From: CAZCSK01 sp964501265
Lineage (GTDB): Bacteria > Actinomycetota > CADDZG01 > JAHWKV01
Reading direction: 5' to 3'
Assembly: GCA_964501265.1 (NCBI GenBank)
Contig: CAZCSK010000010.1
Coordinates: 1-61,656, forward strand
DNA: 61,656 nt
Shown here: positions 49,997 to 59,215 of the stretch, one piece after another
Layout of the letters: each line of letters opens with the position of its first letter
How positions within the stretch are numbered: the first letter of the stretch is position 1
Translations under genes and position numbers: made by a program
Notes under the pieces: model-generated
Told to the model about the DNA's origin: nothing
Seen by the model: only the letters and a program-made list of their open reading frames with translations
Databases searched by the model: none

Positions 49997-50016
49997 TTCG
50001 TGACAAAGACTAACCG

Positions 50017-50087
50017 AGGCGGCGCCCGGAATTGAACCGGGGTGGACGGTTTTGCAGACCGCTGCCTAGCCACTCGGCCACGCCGCC
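50017..50087 (-). tRNA. tRNA-Cys (anticodon GCA)
   Basis: 71 nt: acceptor GGCGGCG/CGCCGCC, anticodon stem GCGGT/ACCGT with loop CTGCAAA, T arm CCCGG-TTCAATT-CCGGG. The discriminator base is U73, the main identity element of tRNA-Cys. It lies 20 bp upstream of tRNA-Val in transcription order, so the two were probably co-transcribed. Confidence 0.96.
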
Positions 50088-50144
50088 ATTGCCTTCCGGC
50101 ATCGCCGGGCCAGCGAATCAAGACTACCGCAACGTGCGGCTCGC

Positions 50145-50150
50145 TAGACT
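50145..50150 (+). promoter_or_regulatory. Putative -10 box of a leaderless promoter for the M20 peptidase
   Basis: TAGACT, six bases (ACGTCG) before the ATG at 50157; no Shine-Dalgarno sequence. Confidence 0.5.
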
Positions 50151-50156
50151 ACGTCG

Positions 50157-51278
50157 ATGGCCTCAAGTTCTCACTTTCTAGAAACCCTGTCGCGCCGGAC
50201 ACCAGAAATGGTGGATGCACTCCAGCGGATCGTCGAGGCTGAGTCCCCGACAGAAAACCTTGATGCCGTCCTGCACGCGGCCCGAGAGGTCGCAGAAGTC
50301 GGCAAAGGACTCTTGGGAACTGGTCCCGAAGTCATCGAGGTGGAGGGGCGTACCCACCTGCGATGGCGCTTCGGCCAGCCGCGGGTTTTGATCCTCGGTC
50401 ATTTCGATACGGTATGGCCGATTGGCACTGTTCAAAGATGGCCTTTCTCGCTGGACGGTGATCGCGCAACTGGGCCCGGGATCTTCGACATGAAAGGGGG
50501 TCTGATCCAGGGATTGTTTGCCCTCTCGACCCTCGGCGACCTCGAAGGGGTGGAGATCCTATTCAACAGCGACGAGGAAACTGGTTCCCTCACATCTCAA
50601 ACACTCGTCGAGGAAGCTGCGCGGCGAGTAAGAGCCGCCCTTGTCCTGGAGCCCAGCGCCAACGGAGCGCTTAAGGTGGCACGGAAGGGAATCGCAACCT
50701 TCCTAATGGTAGTTACGGGGCGGGCCGCGCATGCGGGGCTTGAGCCCGAGCGCGGCATCAACGCATTCGTCGAACTCGCCGGCCAGATCGACGCAATTAC
50801 CAGGATGTGCAGTCTGGACGCGGGTACGACGGTTACCCCGACGCTAACGCAAGCCGGCACCGCGCAGAACACCGTTCCCGCTCATGCACAAACCTGGATA
50901 GATGTCAGAGCCCGCACAAACGCGGAGCTGGACCGCGTGCAGTCAGAGCTACAAGGGCTTACAGCAAAATTAGAGGGCGCCGACTTGACAGTTGAACGAC
51001 GCCACTTCCGGTCACCATTGGAGCGGTCAGCGTCGACGAAGCTTTTCGATCTGGCGGTTGCTCATGCCGAACAACTGGGTCTCGGAAAACTTCAGGGCGT
51101 CGAAGTGGGCGGAGGCTCAGACGGCAATCTCACCGCGGGAGTCGGGTGTCCGACACTCGACGGTTTGGGCGCGGTCGGCGATGGTGCCCACGCCGAAGGA
51201 GAGCACATCTTCGTTTCGAAGATGGCCGAGCGCGCAGCTCTTGTTGCCAGCTTGGTCGATGAACTGAGACAGACCTGA
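50157..51278 (+). CDS. M20 family metallopeptidase (carboxypeptidase G2-like)
   Basis: 373 residues without a signal peptide. Dinuclear zinc site residues are in LGHFDTVWPIGT (His, Asp ~85), GPGIFDMKGGLIQG (bridging Asp), NSDEETGS (general base and ligand Glu) and HAEGEHIF (His near the end). The motifs GHFDTV and FDMKGG match CPG2-type glutamate carboxypeptidases that act on folate-like or acyl-glutamate substrates; the real substrate is not known. Leaderless start predicted. Confidence 0.88.
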   Translation: MASSSHFLETLSRRTPEMVDALQRIVEAESPTENLDAVLHAAREVAEVGKGLLGTGPEVIEVEGRTHLRWRFGQPRVLILGHFDTVWPIGTVQRWPFSLDGDRATGPGIFDMKGGLIQGLFALSTLGDLEGVEILFNSDEETGSLTSQTLVEEAARRVRAALVLEPSANGALKVARKGIATFLMVVTGRAAHAGLEPERGINAFVELAGQIDAITRMCSLDAGTTVTPTLTQAGTAQNTVPAHAQTWIDVRARTNAELDRVQSELQGLTAKLEGADLTVERRHFRSPLERSASTKLFDLAVAHAEQLGLGKLQGVEVGGGSDGNLTAGVGCPTLDGLGAVGDGAHAEGEHIFVSKMAERAALVASLVDELRQT

Positions 51279-51287
51279 CTTGCCTGA

Positions 51288-52613
51288 TCAGCCGAGGGGG
51301 GCGAAGTCGCCAGTGGCTGGGTCCTGCCGATAATCCGTCGGCGCGGCCTCGTCCCCGGTAACTACGGCGACGGCCTCTATGAGGGCATCGACATCTTCGA
51401 CTGACGACGAGATTCCGGCGCTTGCCCTCACGGCCCCTGGCAGGTCCCGACGGTCGCCGATTGAAATGTCAGCACGAAACTTCTCAAGGTCATCTGGCTT
51501 CAATCCAAGAAGCCTTGTGACATACGGATGCGCGCAGAAGCAGCCGTGCCGAACTCCTATTCCAAATTCATGACTCAACCTTGCAGCGACCAGCGAGTAA
51601 TGGAGCCCCTCCACATCAAACGCAGCGACCGCCAAGGTTGGGATCTCTAACCCTGGCCCTAAAAGCCGAACCCCGGGAATGCTGGCCAGTCCTTCGCGTA
51701 GGCGCTGAGAGAGGTCATGTTCGTGAGCCTCCAGAGCCTCCCAGCCAACAGACTTAAGCTCATCGATGGCGGCGTGCAGTGCCACGGCCCCAACCACATT
51801 GGGTGAACCCGCCTCCTCCCGGTCCGGTGGCGAAGTCCAAACCACGTGATCCAAATCGACGAGGTCGATCGCACCTCCTCCATGAATTAGCGGATCACCC
51901 TCATCGAAAGTTGCCCTGGGCCCGACCAGGACTCCTGTCCCGAAGGGCGCATACATTTTGTGCGCACTGAATGCGACATAGTCCGCGGTCACGGGCATCG
52001 GGCGGTGGGGAGCCAGTTGAGCTGCATCGACAAATACCGGCACCCCTCGTTCGTGTGCAGCCTCAATGATGTCGTCAATGGGTGGCAGCCATCCAGTGAC
52101 ATTTGATGCACCCGTGATCGCAAGAAGGCGAGCGCCCTCGTTGCGGTCGAGCGCTGCCACGACATCATCCAACTCGAACGTGCCTGAAGTTCCGCATTCC
52201 ACATGGCGGCATTGGGCATAACGCATCCAAGGTAAAAGGTTGGCGTGATGCTCGACAACTGTCGTTACTACAATGTCCTGCGGCGTTAGGCGAAGCCGGT
52301 ATGCGAGATGGTTTATCGCATCGGTGGCATGCCGGACAAAGATGGCTACATCATCCCTACCATCACGGCCAGCGAAAGCCAGCACCGCTTCTCGGGCCTT
52401 CTCGTACGCGTCGGTCGAAACTTGAGATTTGTAACCCGCGCCGCGATGAACGCTCGAGTAGAAGGGAAGAAAGTCGTTAACGCTCTTTGCGACCGACGTA
52501 AACGCCGATGTCGACGCGGCCATGTCTAGCGATATGTAACGCCGTCGTCCCGCAACCAGCGTTTCCACCATGATGCCTTCGCCAACCAGCGCGATAGGAG
52601 GTCGTATTCTCAT
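51288..52613 (-). CDS. Class V aminotransferase, cysteine desulfurase-like (SufS type)
   Basis: 441 residues. TVVEHHANLLPW (PLP ring-stacking His region), VDAAQLAPHRPMPV, the PLP-lysine in FSAHKMYAPFGTGVL and the C-terminal GVRHGCFCAHPYV, with Cys where SufS enzymes have the catalytic Cys, support a group II desulfurase-like enzyme. No suf or isc genes are adjacent, so an IscS/SufS housekeeping role is not implied. The N-terminal ~30 residues are longer than typical. Purine-rich GAAGG near the start suggests a leadered mRNA. Confidence 0.82.
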   Translation of the reverse strand: MRIRPPIALVGEGIMVETLVAGRRRYISLDMAASTSAFTSVAKSVNDFLPFYSSVHRGAGYKSQVSTDAYEKAREAVLAFAGRDGRDDVAIFVRHATDAINHLAYRLRLTPQDIVVTTVVEHHANLLPWMRYAQCRHVECGTSGTFELDDVVAALDRNEGARLLAITGASNVTGWLPPIDDIIEAAHERGVPVFVDAAQLAPHRPMPVTADYVAFSAHKMYAPFGTGVLVGPRATFDEGDPLIHGGGAIDLVDLDHVVWTSPPDREEAGSPNVVGAVALHAAIDELKSVGWEALEAHEHDLSQRLREGLASIPGVRLLGPGLEIPTLAVAAFDVEGLHYSLVAARLSHEFGIGVRHGCFCAHPYVTRLLGLKPDDLEKFRADISIGDRRDLPGAVRASAGISSSVEDVDALIEAVAVVTGDEAAPTDYRQDPATGDFAPLG

Positions 52614-52692
52614 TGGCCTTCAACTCTTTCGCTTGCTCTCGATTCTAACAAGAGCATGACCACATCAAGGTCCACGGTTTTCTCGATATCGA

Positions 52693-52698
52693 TAGAAT
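52693..52698 (+). promoter_or_regulatory. Putative -10 box of a leaderless promoter for the class A hydrolase
   Basis: TAGAAT, six bases before the ATG at 52705, the same box and spacing as alaS and the EF-G-like gene. Confidence 0.55.
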
Positions 52699-52704
52699 TC
52701 GCGA

Positions 52705-53571
52705 ATGAACCTCGAAGAACTCATGGCCGACGTTGGCGCTACTGGATACGTGCATGCGCGCGACATCGATGATGACGCCGAGGTAGGGCTTAATGCGGAC
52801 ACACTGGTGGTGATCGCATCTGTCTTCAAGATCGGTGTCGCACTCGAGCTGGCTCGCCAGTACTCCAGCGGCGAGCTCGACCCGTTGCGAAGGGTGAGGG
52901 TGAGCGTAGATGACCACGTTATGGGCCCAACCGGGCTCTCGGGGATGCTGGATGAGGCCGACCTATCGCTTCGCGATCTCTCTTATCTGATGATGACCGT
53001 CAGCGACAACACCGCAACCGACGTGATCATGAACCTCGTCGGCCTCGAGCGAGTCAATGCAACCTTGCGCACCCTTGGACTGGAACAGACGGTACTAGAA
53101 GGCGATTGCCGGCACCTGCTCGGATCGCTCCTGGAGGATTTAGTCCTCACTCCCGAGGAAGCTCTGGCGCCGAAAATCAGCGAACTCGATCCTCAGAGAC
53201 TTCGCGCTTGCCGCGCGCTCAAAGCCGAGGCCACCACGCGTTCAACCCCTCGGGAAACCACACGACTTCTTCAGATGATCTGGCGCGACGAAGCTGGCCC
53301 TCCCGAAGCTTGCGCCGAGGTGCGAAGGCTCATGGGGCTTCAGGTCTGGCGCGACAGATTGTCATCGGGCTTTGGTGACGAAGTGATCATCAGCGCCAAG
53401 ACGGGGACGCTTCCAGGCATTCGCAATGAGGCTGGCGTGTGCGCGTTTCCCGATGGCAAGCGTTACGCAGTAGTGGTGTTCACGGTCGCCGATACGTTCG
53501 AGATTCGCAGGCCCGAAATCGACCACGTCATTGGCCGCGCGGCGCGGCTAGCCATTGACAGCCTTCGTTAA
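52705..53571 (+). CDS. Class A beta-lactamase-fold serine hydrolase, apparently cytoplasmic
   Basis: 288 residues. The three active-site motifs of class A enzymes are present: SVFK (SxxK, ~51), SDN in MTVSDNTATDVI (~104) and KTG in ISAKTGTLPG (~233). No signal peptide or lipobox precedes them, and an Glu166-equivalent cannot be placed with confidence, so this may be a cytosolic amidase/esterase rather than an antibiotic resistance enzyme. It lies 2 bp before the S9 peptidase gene; the two are probably co-expressed. Confidence 0.82.
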   Translation: MNLEELMADVGATGYVHARDIDDDAEVGLNADTLVVIASVFKIGVALELARQYSSGELDPLRRVRVSVDDHVMGPTGLSGMLDEADLSLRDLSYLMMTVSDNTATDVIMNLVGLERVNATLRTLGLEQTVLEGDCRHLLGSLLEDLVLTPEEALAPKISELDPQRLRACRALKAEATTRSTPRETTRLLQMIWRDEAGPPEACAEVRRLMGLQVWRDRLSSGFGDEVIISAKTGTLPGIRNEAGVCAFPDGKRYAVVVFTVADTFEIRRPEIDHVIGRAARLAIDSLR

Positions 53572-53573
53572 AC

Positions 53574-55544
53574 ATGAGCAAACGACCCTTTGAGCTGGAT
53601 GACCTTTACTCGCTCAAGTTCGTGTCGGATCCCCAAATGTGCCCGGACGAGGCGACCGTTGCATTCGTGGTAACAGTTCCCGACCGGGAGAGTGACGGAT
53701 ATCGAAGTTGCGTATGGCTTGCACGTCGAACGGAAACAGCTGCATTTACGCAGGGCGAGAAAGATTCCGCTCCACGCTTTGCACCCGCGGGCGATCGGAT
53801 TGCTTTCAACAGACCTGATTCGGATTCAAAGTCCCAGGTTTGGGTAATGCCCGTCGATGGAGGCGAACCTCAGCGGATCACGTCGTCGACCAAAGGCGTT
53901 GCCGAACTCACCTGGGCCCCTGACGGGACCAGGATCGCCTTTACCGAGTTCACCCGCCTAAACGACTCAGAAGATCGCCCGGATCACGAGCCCATCCACG
54001 TCACCAGACCCCTTTGGAAAGTCGACGGGCGCGGCATCATCGCAGATCAGCGGAGGCATCTCTTTGTCATTTCGGCTGAGCCGACCGAAGGAAAAGCGGA
54101 GCCGTTGCGATTGACGAACGGAGATTTCGACGTTTCCTCCCTTGCCTGGTCGCCGGACTCCAGTGAGATCGCATTCGTGTCGGCCTTGCATGGCGACCGC
54201 GATCTGGATGCTTCGAGCAATGTCTTCGCGGTGAATGCGACCGGCGGCACGATGCGCGCATTGACCGCATGGGAGGGCGCTGCCTCGACGGGATGCTACA
54301 CACCTGATGGCAAGCAATTTGTTTTTGCTGGAAAGAAAACTCCGACTCGCACGGGCCACTCACGGCTGTTTCACGTCGACGTCAAAGGGGGCGAACCAAA
54401 TGAGATCGAAACGGGCCTCGACCGCAATGTGATGGTCGGCGGGCCGGGTTACCCCGGAGCCCCTCCACGAGTGACGCCGGATGGAAAGCAAGTCATCTTC
54501 TGCGCCCGCGATGGTGGATGCACTCATGCTTACACCGTCTCAATAAATGGTGGAGCGGCAAGGAAGCTCATCGGCGACGCCTCGATGACCGTGAACGGGC
54601 TCACCTTATCGGCGTCTGCTATCGCATTTGCCGCTTCCGGCCCGTCGAGCCCCGGCGATATCCACGTTTGCAAACTCGATGGGGGCGATGCCGGACCCAT
54701 CACGTCGGTCAACAAGGAGGTCTTTGCCGATATCGAAATGTTCTTACCCGAACGGCGTTTGTTTACGGCCCCGGATGACAAGGAGATCGAAGGTTGGGTC
54801 ATCACCGGAACAGGCGGCGACTCAGGCCCCCGGCCGCTCCTTCTCGAAATTCATGGGGGCCCGCACAACGCCTACGGCCCCTTCTTCCCAACGGCCTCAT
54901 TACATCGCCTAGAACTGGCAGCGAAGGGTTGGAACATCCTGTTCATCAACTCGCGCGGCAGCGATGGTTACGGCGAAGAATTCTTTCGCGCCCTGCAAGC
55001 GGGATGGGGGACAAACGATCTCGGTGACTTCATGTCGGCAGTCGACGCACTCGTGGCCGATGGCACGGCCGATCCCGACCGTCTCGCGGTCACCGGATAT
55101 TCCTACGGCGGTTACATGACGAATTGGATTGTCGGGCATACCGACCGATTCGCGGCCGCGGTTACCGGCGGGTGCGTGACGAATCTATTCAGTCAGTACG
55201 GCGCATCAGACTTCGGCGGCTTTTTCACGTCCGAAGTTGAGGCCGCACCCTTCGAAAATAGAGAGCTCTATTCGTCTCTCTCCCCTATTACATTCATCGA
55301 AAACGTGACCACTCCCATGCTCGTTCTTCACGGACAAAACGATGACCGCTGCCCCATCGGACAGGCAGAAGAGTGGTTCACTTCCCTAACCAGGCAGCGC
55401 AAAGTAGCGGAGATGGTGATCTACCCGGGCGCGAGTCACCTATTCATCTTGCAGGGCCGTCCGTCGCACCGGCTTGATTACTCCCGGAGGCTCGTTGATT
55501 GGGTAACGCGCTACGCTGGCGACAAACCTCCTGCGGGTGCCTGA
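53574..55544 (+). CDS. S9 family peptidase (prolyl oligopeptidase/acylaminoacyl peptidase type)
   Basis: 656 residues without a signal peptide. The N-terminal ~390 residues form a TolB/WD-like beta-propeller with repeated blades (WVMPVDGGEPQRIT, LAWSPDSSEIAFVS). The C-terminal alpha/beta-hydrolase domain has the nucleophile in VTGYSYGGYMTNW (GxSxGG), Asp in LHGQNDDRCP and His in YPGASHLF. Cleaves short peptides or acyl-peptides in the cytoplasm (family knowledge). It follows the class A hydrolase gene closely, suggesting a peptide-processing operon. Confidence 0.92.
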   Translation: MSKRPFELDDLYSLKFVSDPQMCPDEATVAFVVTVPDRESDGYRSCVWLARRTETAAFTQGEKDSAPRFAPAGDRIAFNRPDSDSKSQVWVMPVDGGEPQRITSSTKGVAELTWAPDGTRIAFTEFTRLNDSEDRPDHEPIHVTRPLWKVDGRGIIADQRRHLFVISAEPTEGKAEPLRLTNGDFDVSSLAWSPDSSEIAFVSALHGDRDLDASSNVFAVNATGGTMRALTAWEGAASTGCYTPDGKQFVFAGKKTPTRTGHSRLFHVDVKGGEPNEIETGLDRNVMVGGPGYPGAPPRVTPDGKQVIFCARDGGCTHAYTVSINGGAARKLIGDASMTVNGLTLSASAIAFAASGPSSPGDIHVCKLDGGDAGPITSVNKEVFADIEMFLPERRLFTAPDDKEIEGWVITGTGGDSGPRPLLLEIHGGPHNAYGPFFPTASLHRLELAAKGWNILFINSRGSDGYGEEFFRALQAGWGTNDLGDFMSAVDALVADGTADPDRLAVTGYSYGGYMTNWIVGHTDRFAAAVTGGCVTNLFSQYGASDFGGFFTSEVEAAPFENRELYSSLSPITFIENVTTPMLVLHGQNDDRCPIGQAEEWFTSLTRQRKVAEMVIYPGASHLFILQGRPSHRLDYSRRLVDWVTRYAGDKPPAGA

Positions 55545-55555
55545 AGGACGGGTTG

Positions 55556-56926
55556 TTAACGTTTGGCGGCGATTTTCCGGTGTATTCGTCCTCCGAATCG
55601 GAACCAAGCAACTCGTCCATTTGCGCCGCGCACGAACTCGGCCTTCGCTCCCTTAAATGGGCCCTTTGAAGCCATCACTCGGTCGTCATCAAAGAAATAC
55701 ATCGGGACCGGTGGGATCCCCGGCGGCTTTTTGCCATTCGGGCCGACTGGAGGCGCAGGAAACTTGACAGTCAGTCCGCCGCTTCGAGCCACGATATCGA
55801 AAATTGTACCGTTGGCCTCGATTCGATATTTCCCCGCATAACTGGCAAGCCGCGTAAGATCGACTTTGATCGGCTCTGCGGCTGGCTGCTTGATGTCGAG
55901 GTAGTGTTCGAGCGCCCATTTGACTACTTGTCCATGCACTTGGCCACCACGAGTTGAGTTAGTTAGCACGGTTATGGCAAATCCTTCGTCCGGCACCATC
56001 ATAAAAGCGGACAGCTGGCCGGGGGTTGTACCTCCGTGAGCCACGAGTCTTTTGCCGCCGACGTTTCTCAACAGCCACGATATTCCAACCTCATCGGCCA
56101 TGCTGCCCGCCGGGGCCTGCGCCCTTTGCATTTTGCCCACGGTTGCTTTGCGCAACAAGCGTTTGCCGTCGAATGCGCGTCCATCACCCATGTGAAAGCG
56201 CGCCCACTTCAGTTGTTCTTTCACGTCCGAGATAATGCCCCCCGCTGGGTTGGCCGTGCGCGACAACTGCCACGGGCGGACAACTGTTGACTTGCCTGCT
56301 GCGGTCGTGATGTGCCCCGCGACGACTCTGTGCGTAATGGCTTCCTCAGCAAAAAAGAACGAATGGTCCATTCCAAGTGGAACAAAAAGAAGCTCCCTTA
56401 TGGCGGTCTCGTAGGGCTTGTTCGTAACCTTTTCGACGATCCGCCCGGCGACGTAGAAGGCGGCGTTGTTGTATGAAAAAACTTCCCCAAGAGGCGTTAG
56501 TTGCTTGAGTTTGGACATCTCTTCCACGACTCGCGTGAGAGCGTCGTCGCCCCGGCCGTGGTCCTCAAAGTGGTCGCCAAGCCAGCCACCGGTATGCATA
56601 AACAGGTGCAAGACCGTGGCCTTGCGGGAAACTGCCTTGTCGCGCAAGGAAAAGTCCGGCAGATACTTGCGAATGGGATCGGCCAGGTTGACCTTGCCTT
56701 GTAGGACCAATCGCATCATGGCCGTGGCCGTGAACGTCTTTGTGGTGGAGCCGATCTGAAACAGGGTTTCGTCGTCCACGGGCAAAGGGTGGTCGACATT
56801 GGTCACTCCATAACCCTTGGTGTACGCCTTGCCTTTGAACTGGATGCCCACGGCCACCCCGGGCACTCCTGTCCTTGCCATTTCCTTCTTGATGAATCGA
56901 TCTAGCGCATCGTGATTGGTTGCCAT
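55556..56926 (-). CDS. Serine hydrolase, class C beta-lactamase-like
   Basis: 456 residues. SxxK in GSTTKTFTATAM (~57), YxN in FSYNNAAFYVAG (~148) and HGG in VAHGGTTPGQL (~305) give the class C/DD-peptidase active site. A C-terminal domain (~360-456) shows a beta-rich DUF3471-like pattern (YAGKYRIEANG). No signal peptide. Substrate unknown. GGAGGTGATTT precedes the ATG, so this is a leadered gene. Its end is 11 bp from the convergent S9 gene. Confidence 0.88.
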   Translation of the reverse strand: MATNHDALDRFIKKEMARTGVPGVAVGIQFKGKAYTKGYGVTNVDHPLPVDDETLFQIGSTTKTFTATAMMRLVLQGKVNLADPIRKYLPDFSLRDKAVSRKATVLHLFMHTGGWLGDHFEDHGRGDDALTRVVEEMSKLKQLTPLGEVFSYNNAAFYVAGRIVEKVTNKPYETAIRELLFVPLGMDHSFFFAEEAITHRVVAGHITTAAGKSTVVRPWQLSRTANPAGGIISDVKEQLKWARFHMGDGRAFDGKRLLRKATVGKMQRAQAPAGSMADEVGISWLLRNVGGKRLVAHGGTTPGQLSAFMMVPDEGFAITVLTNSTRGGQVHGQVVKWALEHYLDIKQPAAEPIKVDLTRLASYAGKYRIEANGTIFDIVARSGGLTVKFPAPPVGPNGKKPPGIPPVPMYFFDDDRVMASKGPFKGAKAEFVRGANGRVAWFRFGGRIHRKIAAKR

Positions 56927-57063
56927 AAATCACCTCCGACTAAAGCCTACAAGCTGAACAGGGCGAGCGACCCGTCGCAATCTCCAATCTTTCGGGGGAC
57001 GTTTGTTGCGATGCAACTACGAATCGCAACAAATCGCGGGGGCCGTCCTCTGGGCCGGTGACG

Positions 57064-57069
57064 TAATAT
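57064..57069 (+). promoter_or_regulatory. Putative -10 box of a leaderless promoter for the CPT-like gene
   Basis: TAATAT, seven bases before the ATG at 57077; no Shine-Dalgarno sequence. Confidence 0.5.
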
Positions 57070-57076
57070 TCTGGCC

Positions 57077-57649
57077 ATGGTCCAGGTCATTGTGCTCAAC
57101 GGGGGATCGAGCGCCGGGAAGTCGACGCTGGCCGCGGCCTTTCGCGACGGCCGCGCTGCGGTCGGCGATTTCTGGATGCTTATCGGGATCGACGACTACT
57201 TTGTGAAGCTTCCTGACGCCTGGTTTGCACTAGGTGAAAATGTGGGCGCATTCAGCCATGAAGGGATGCGGGCCGAATTTACTGACGACGGCGTCGACGT
57301 GAGCTTCGGGCCGGTCGGGCGCCGCCTCATGAACGCGTACCATGATGCCGTCGCGGCCGCCGCGCATGCTGGCCTTCAGGTCATCGTTGATGAACTCGTA
57401 TTTGACCGCACCGTGTGGGACCATTGGGGTGTCGCGCTGGCAGGGCTTGACGTCGCTTGGGTGGGTGTGCGCTGCGATGCAGACGTCGCCGAGACTCGTG
57501 AAGCCGGCCGGGGCAACCGCACCGCCGGGAAGGCGCGCCATTCTGCGTCGTTCGCCCACGAGCACACTCGCTACGACCTCTCGATCGACACAACGAAGCG
57601 TACTCCGGCTGAGGCGCTCGTCGAACTCATGGCTGGTCTAGGTATCTAG
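57077..57649 (+). CDS. Chloramphenicol phosphotransferase-like kinase
   Basis: 190-residue P-loop kinase. Walker A is LNGGSSAGKSTLA (~6-18). IGIDDYFVKLPD (~41) holds the catalytic Asp equivalent of CPT, and HEHTRYDLSIDTT is the conserved C-terminal segment of the family. Members phosphorylate chloramphenicol in its producer, but most homologues in other bacteria have unknown substrates. Confidence 0.85.
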   Translation: MVQVIVLNGGSSAGKSTLAAAFRDGRAAVGDFWMLIGIDDYFVKLPDAWFALGENVGAFSHEGMRAEFTDDGVDVSFGPVGRRLMNAYHDAVAAAAHAGLQVIVDELVFDRTVWDHWGVALAGLDVAWVGVRCDADVAETREAGRGNRTAGKARHSASFAHEHTRYDLSIDTTKRTPAEALVELMAGLGI

Positions 57650-57715
57650 AGGCGCCCCTATAGGGCCTTCGGGGTGATGTCCGATTTCCGCCAGACACCA
57701 GGCCCCTGATGCGAG

Positions 57716-59215
57716 ATGCTGGGCAGTGTGAACGACGATCACATGTACCGCGCTATCCAGAGCAAAGACTCGAGATTCGACGGGTGGTTTTTTACCGCCG
57801 TGAACTCTACTGGCATTTACTGTCGGCCAAGCTGTCCTGCGATAACGCCTAAACGCACCAACGTCCGCTTCTACACGTCCGCCGCCGCGGCTCAGCACGC
57901 AGGATTTCGGGCATGTAAGCGGTGTCGTCCAGACGCAGTGCCCGGTTCACCCGAGTGGAACGTCAGGTCCGACCTCGCGGCACGGGCGATGCGCCTGATC
58001 TCAGACGGAGTCGTCGATCGGGAAGGCGTCAAAGGCCTGGCCGACAGGCTCGGCTATACCGAGCGCCATCTCCACCGTCAATTGATCGCCGAAGTAGGGG
58101 CCTCGCCCCTTGGCGTCGCACGCGCCCAGCGCGCCCAAACTGCCCGGATCCTCATTGAGACGACCTTGACTCCGATGGCGGAGGTCGCCTTCGCGTCTGG
58201 TTTCGCGAGCGTCAGACAGTTCAACGACACCATCCGCGAGGTTTTTGCGCTCACGCCCAGAGAGCTTCGGTCGTCGACCACAAATACTGGCCCGCGTGAT
58301 GTGCCAGGGGCCATCTCCATCCGCTTACCGTATCGGGTTCCCATGGCTCGAACGCACATATTCAAGTTCCTTTCAGCACGCGCGATCGGCGGTGTCGAGG
58401 AGGGTTCGGATGTGCACTATGCCCGAACTCTTACACTCACCCATGGCTCAGGGATCGTCGAATTGCGAGCAGACGGCGATGCCAGTTGGCTGAAGTGTCA
58501 CCTTCACCTAACCGACCTGCGCGATCTAGGCGCCGCGGTCCAGAGGAGCCGCAGGCTGATGGATCTGGACGCCGACCCTCAAGCGATCCAGGAGGTATTG
58601 GTCGCCGACCGGAATCTCAGGCGACTCGTCAAAAGGATTCCGGGGATGCGCGTCCCCGGCCACGTCGACGGCGCGGAGCTGGCAGTTCGCGCGATCCTCG
58701 GCCAGCAAGTGAGCGTCGCCTCGGCGAAAAGGCAAGCCGAACAGCTCACCCTGAAGCTAGGCAAGCCACTCACTGCTCCCCACGGGTCTTTGACCCACCA
58801 CTTCCCCGCGTCCGACGCCCTCGCGGAAGCTCGGGAAGAGGACCTTCCGATGCCGAGCACTCGACGAAACGCCATACGCGCCTTGTCAGAATCGCTTGCA
58901 GAGGGACGACTTCGTTTGGATGCAGGCACCGATAGAGACGAAGCCTCGGCAATGCTCCTTACGATCCCGGGTATCGGGCCTTGGACGGTGAGTTATATAA
59001 GAATGCGAGCTTTGTCGGACCCCGATGTCTTCATGCCCTCAGACCTCGGTATCAAGCACGCGTTGACTGCTCTGGATCTGCCGTCAGATCCCGCGAGGGC
59101 GCTCGCCGTTTCACGGAAGTGGGGGCCATGGCGCTCTTATGCACTTCAGTATCTGTGGGCGTCTTTGGAACCGAACTTAAATGTCCAAGAAACCGACCCG
59201 AGGAGGAAACGATGA
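57716..59215 (+). CDS. Ada-AlkA fusion: adaptive-response regulator and 3-methyladenine DNA glycosylase
   Basis: 499 residues. The Ada zinc/methyl-acceptor domain (~10-85) has IYCRPSCPA and ACKRCRPDA, i.e. four Cys. An AraC-type HTH follows (~95-185; LADRLGYTERHLHRQL, VAFASGFASVRQFN), then AlkA_N (~205-300) and the HhH-GPD glycosylase (~315-480) with ILGQQVSVASAKR and IPGIGPWTVSYIRMRAL...DLG (catalytic Asp region). It senses methyl phosphotriesters and repairs alkylated bases. The start may be GTG 57728. It is coupled to the alkyltransferase gene by ATGA. Confidence 0.92.
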   Translation: MLGSVNDDHMYRAIQSKDSRFDGWFFTAVNSTGIYCRPSCPAITPKRTNVRFYTSAAAAQHAGFRACKRCRPDAVPGSPEWNVRSDLAARAMRLISDGVVDREGVKGLADRLGYTERHLHRQLIAEVGASPLGVARAQRAQTARILIETTLTPMAEVAFASGFASVRQFNDTIREVFALTPRELRSSTTNTGPRDVPGAISIRLPYRVPMARTHIFKFLSARAIGGVEEGSDVHYARTLTLTHGSGIVELRADGDASWLKCHLHLTDLRDLGAAVQRSRRLMDLDADPQAIQEVLVADRNLRRLVKRIPGMRVPGHVDGAELAVRAILGQQVSVASAKRQAEQLTLKLGKPLTAPHGSLTHHFPASDALAEAREEDLPMPSTRRNAIRALSESLAEGRLRLDAGTDRDEASAMLLTIPGIGPWTVSYIRMRALSDPDVFMPSDLGIKHALTALDLPSDPARALAVSRKWGPWRSYALQYLWASLEPNLNVQETDPRRKR

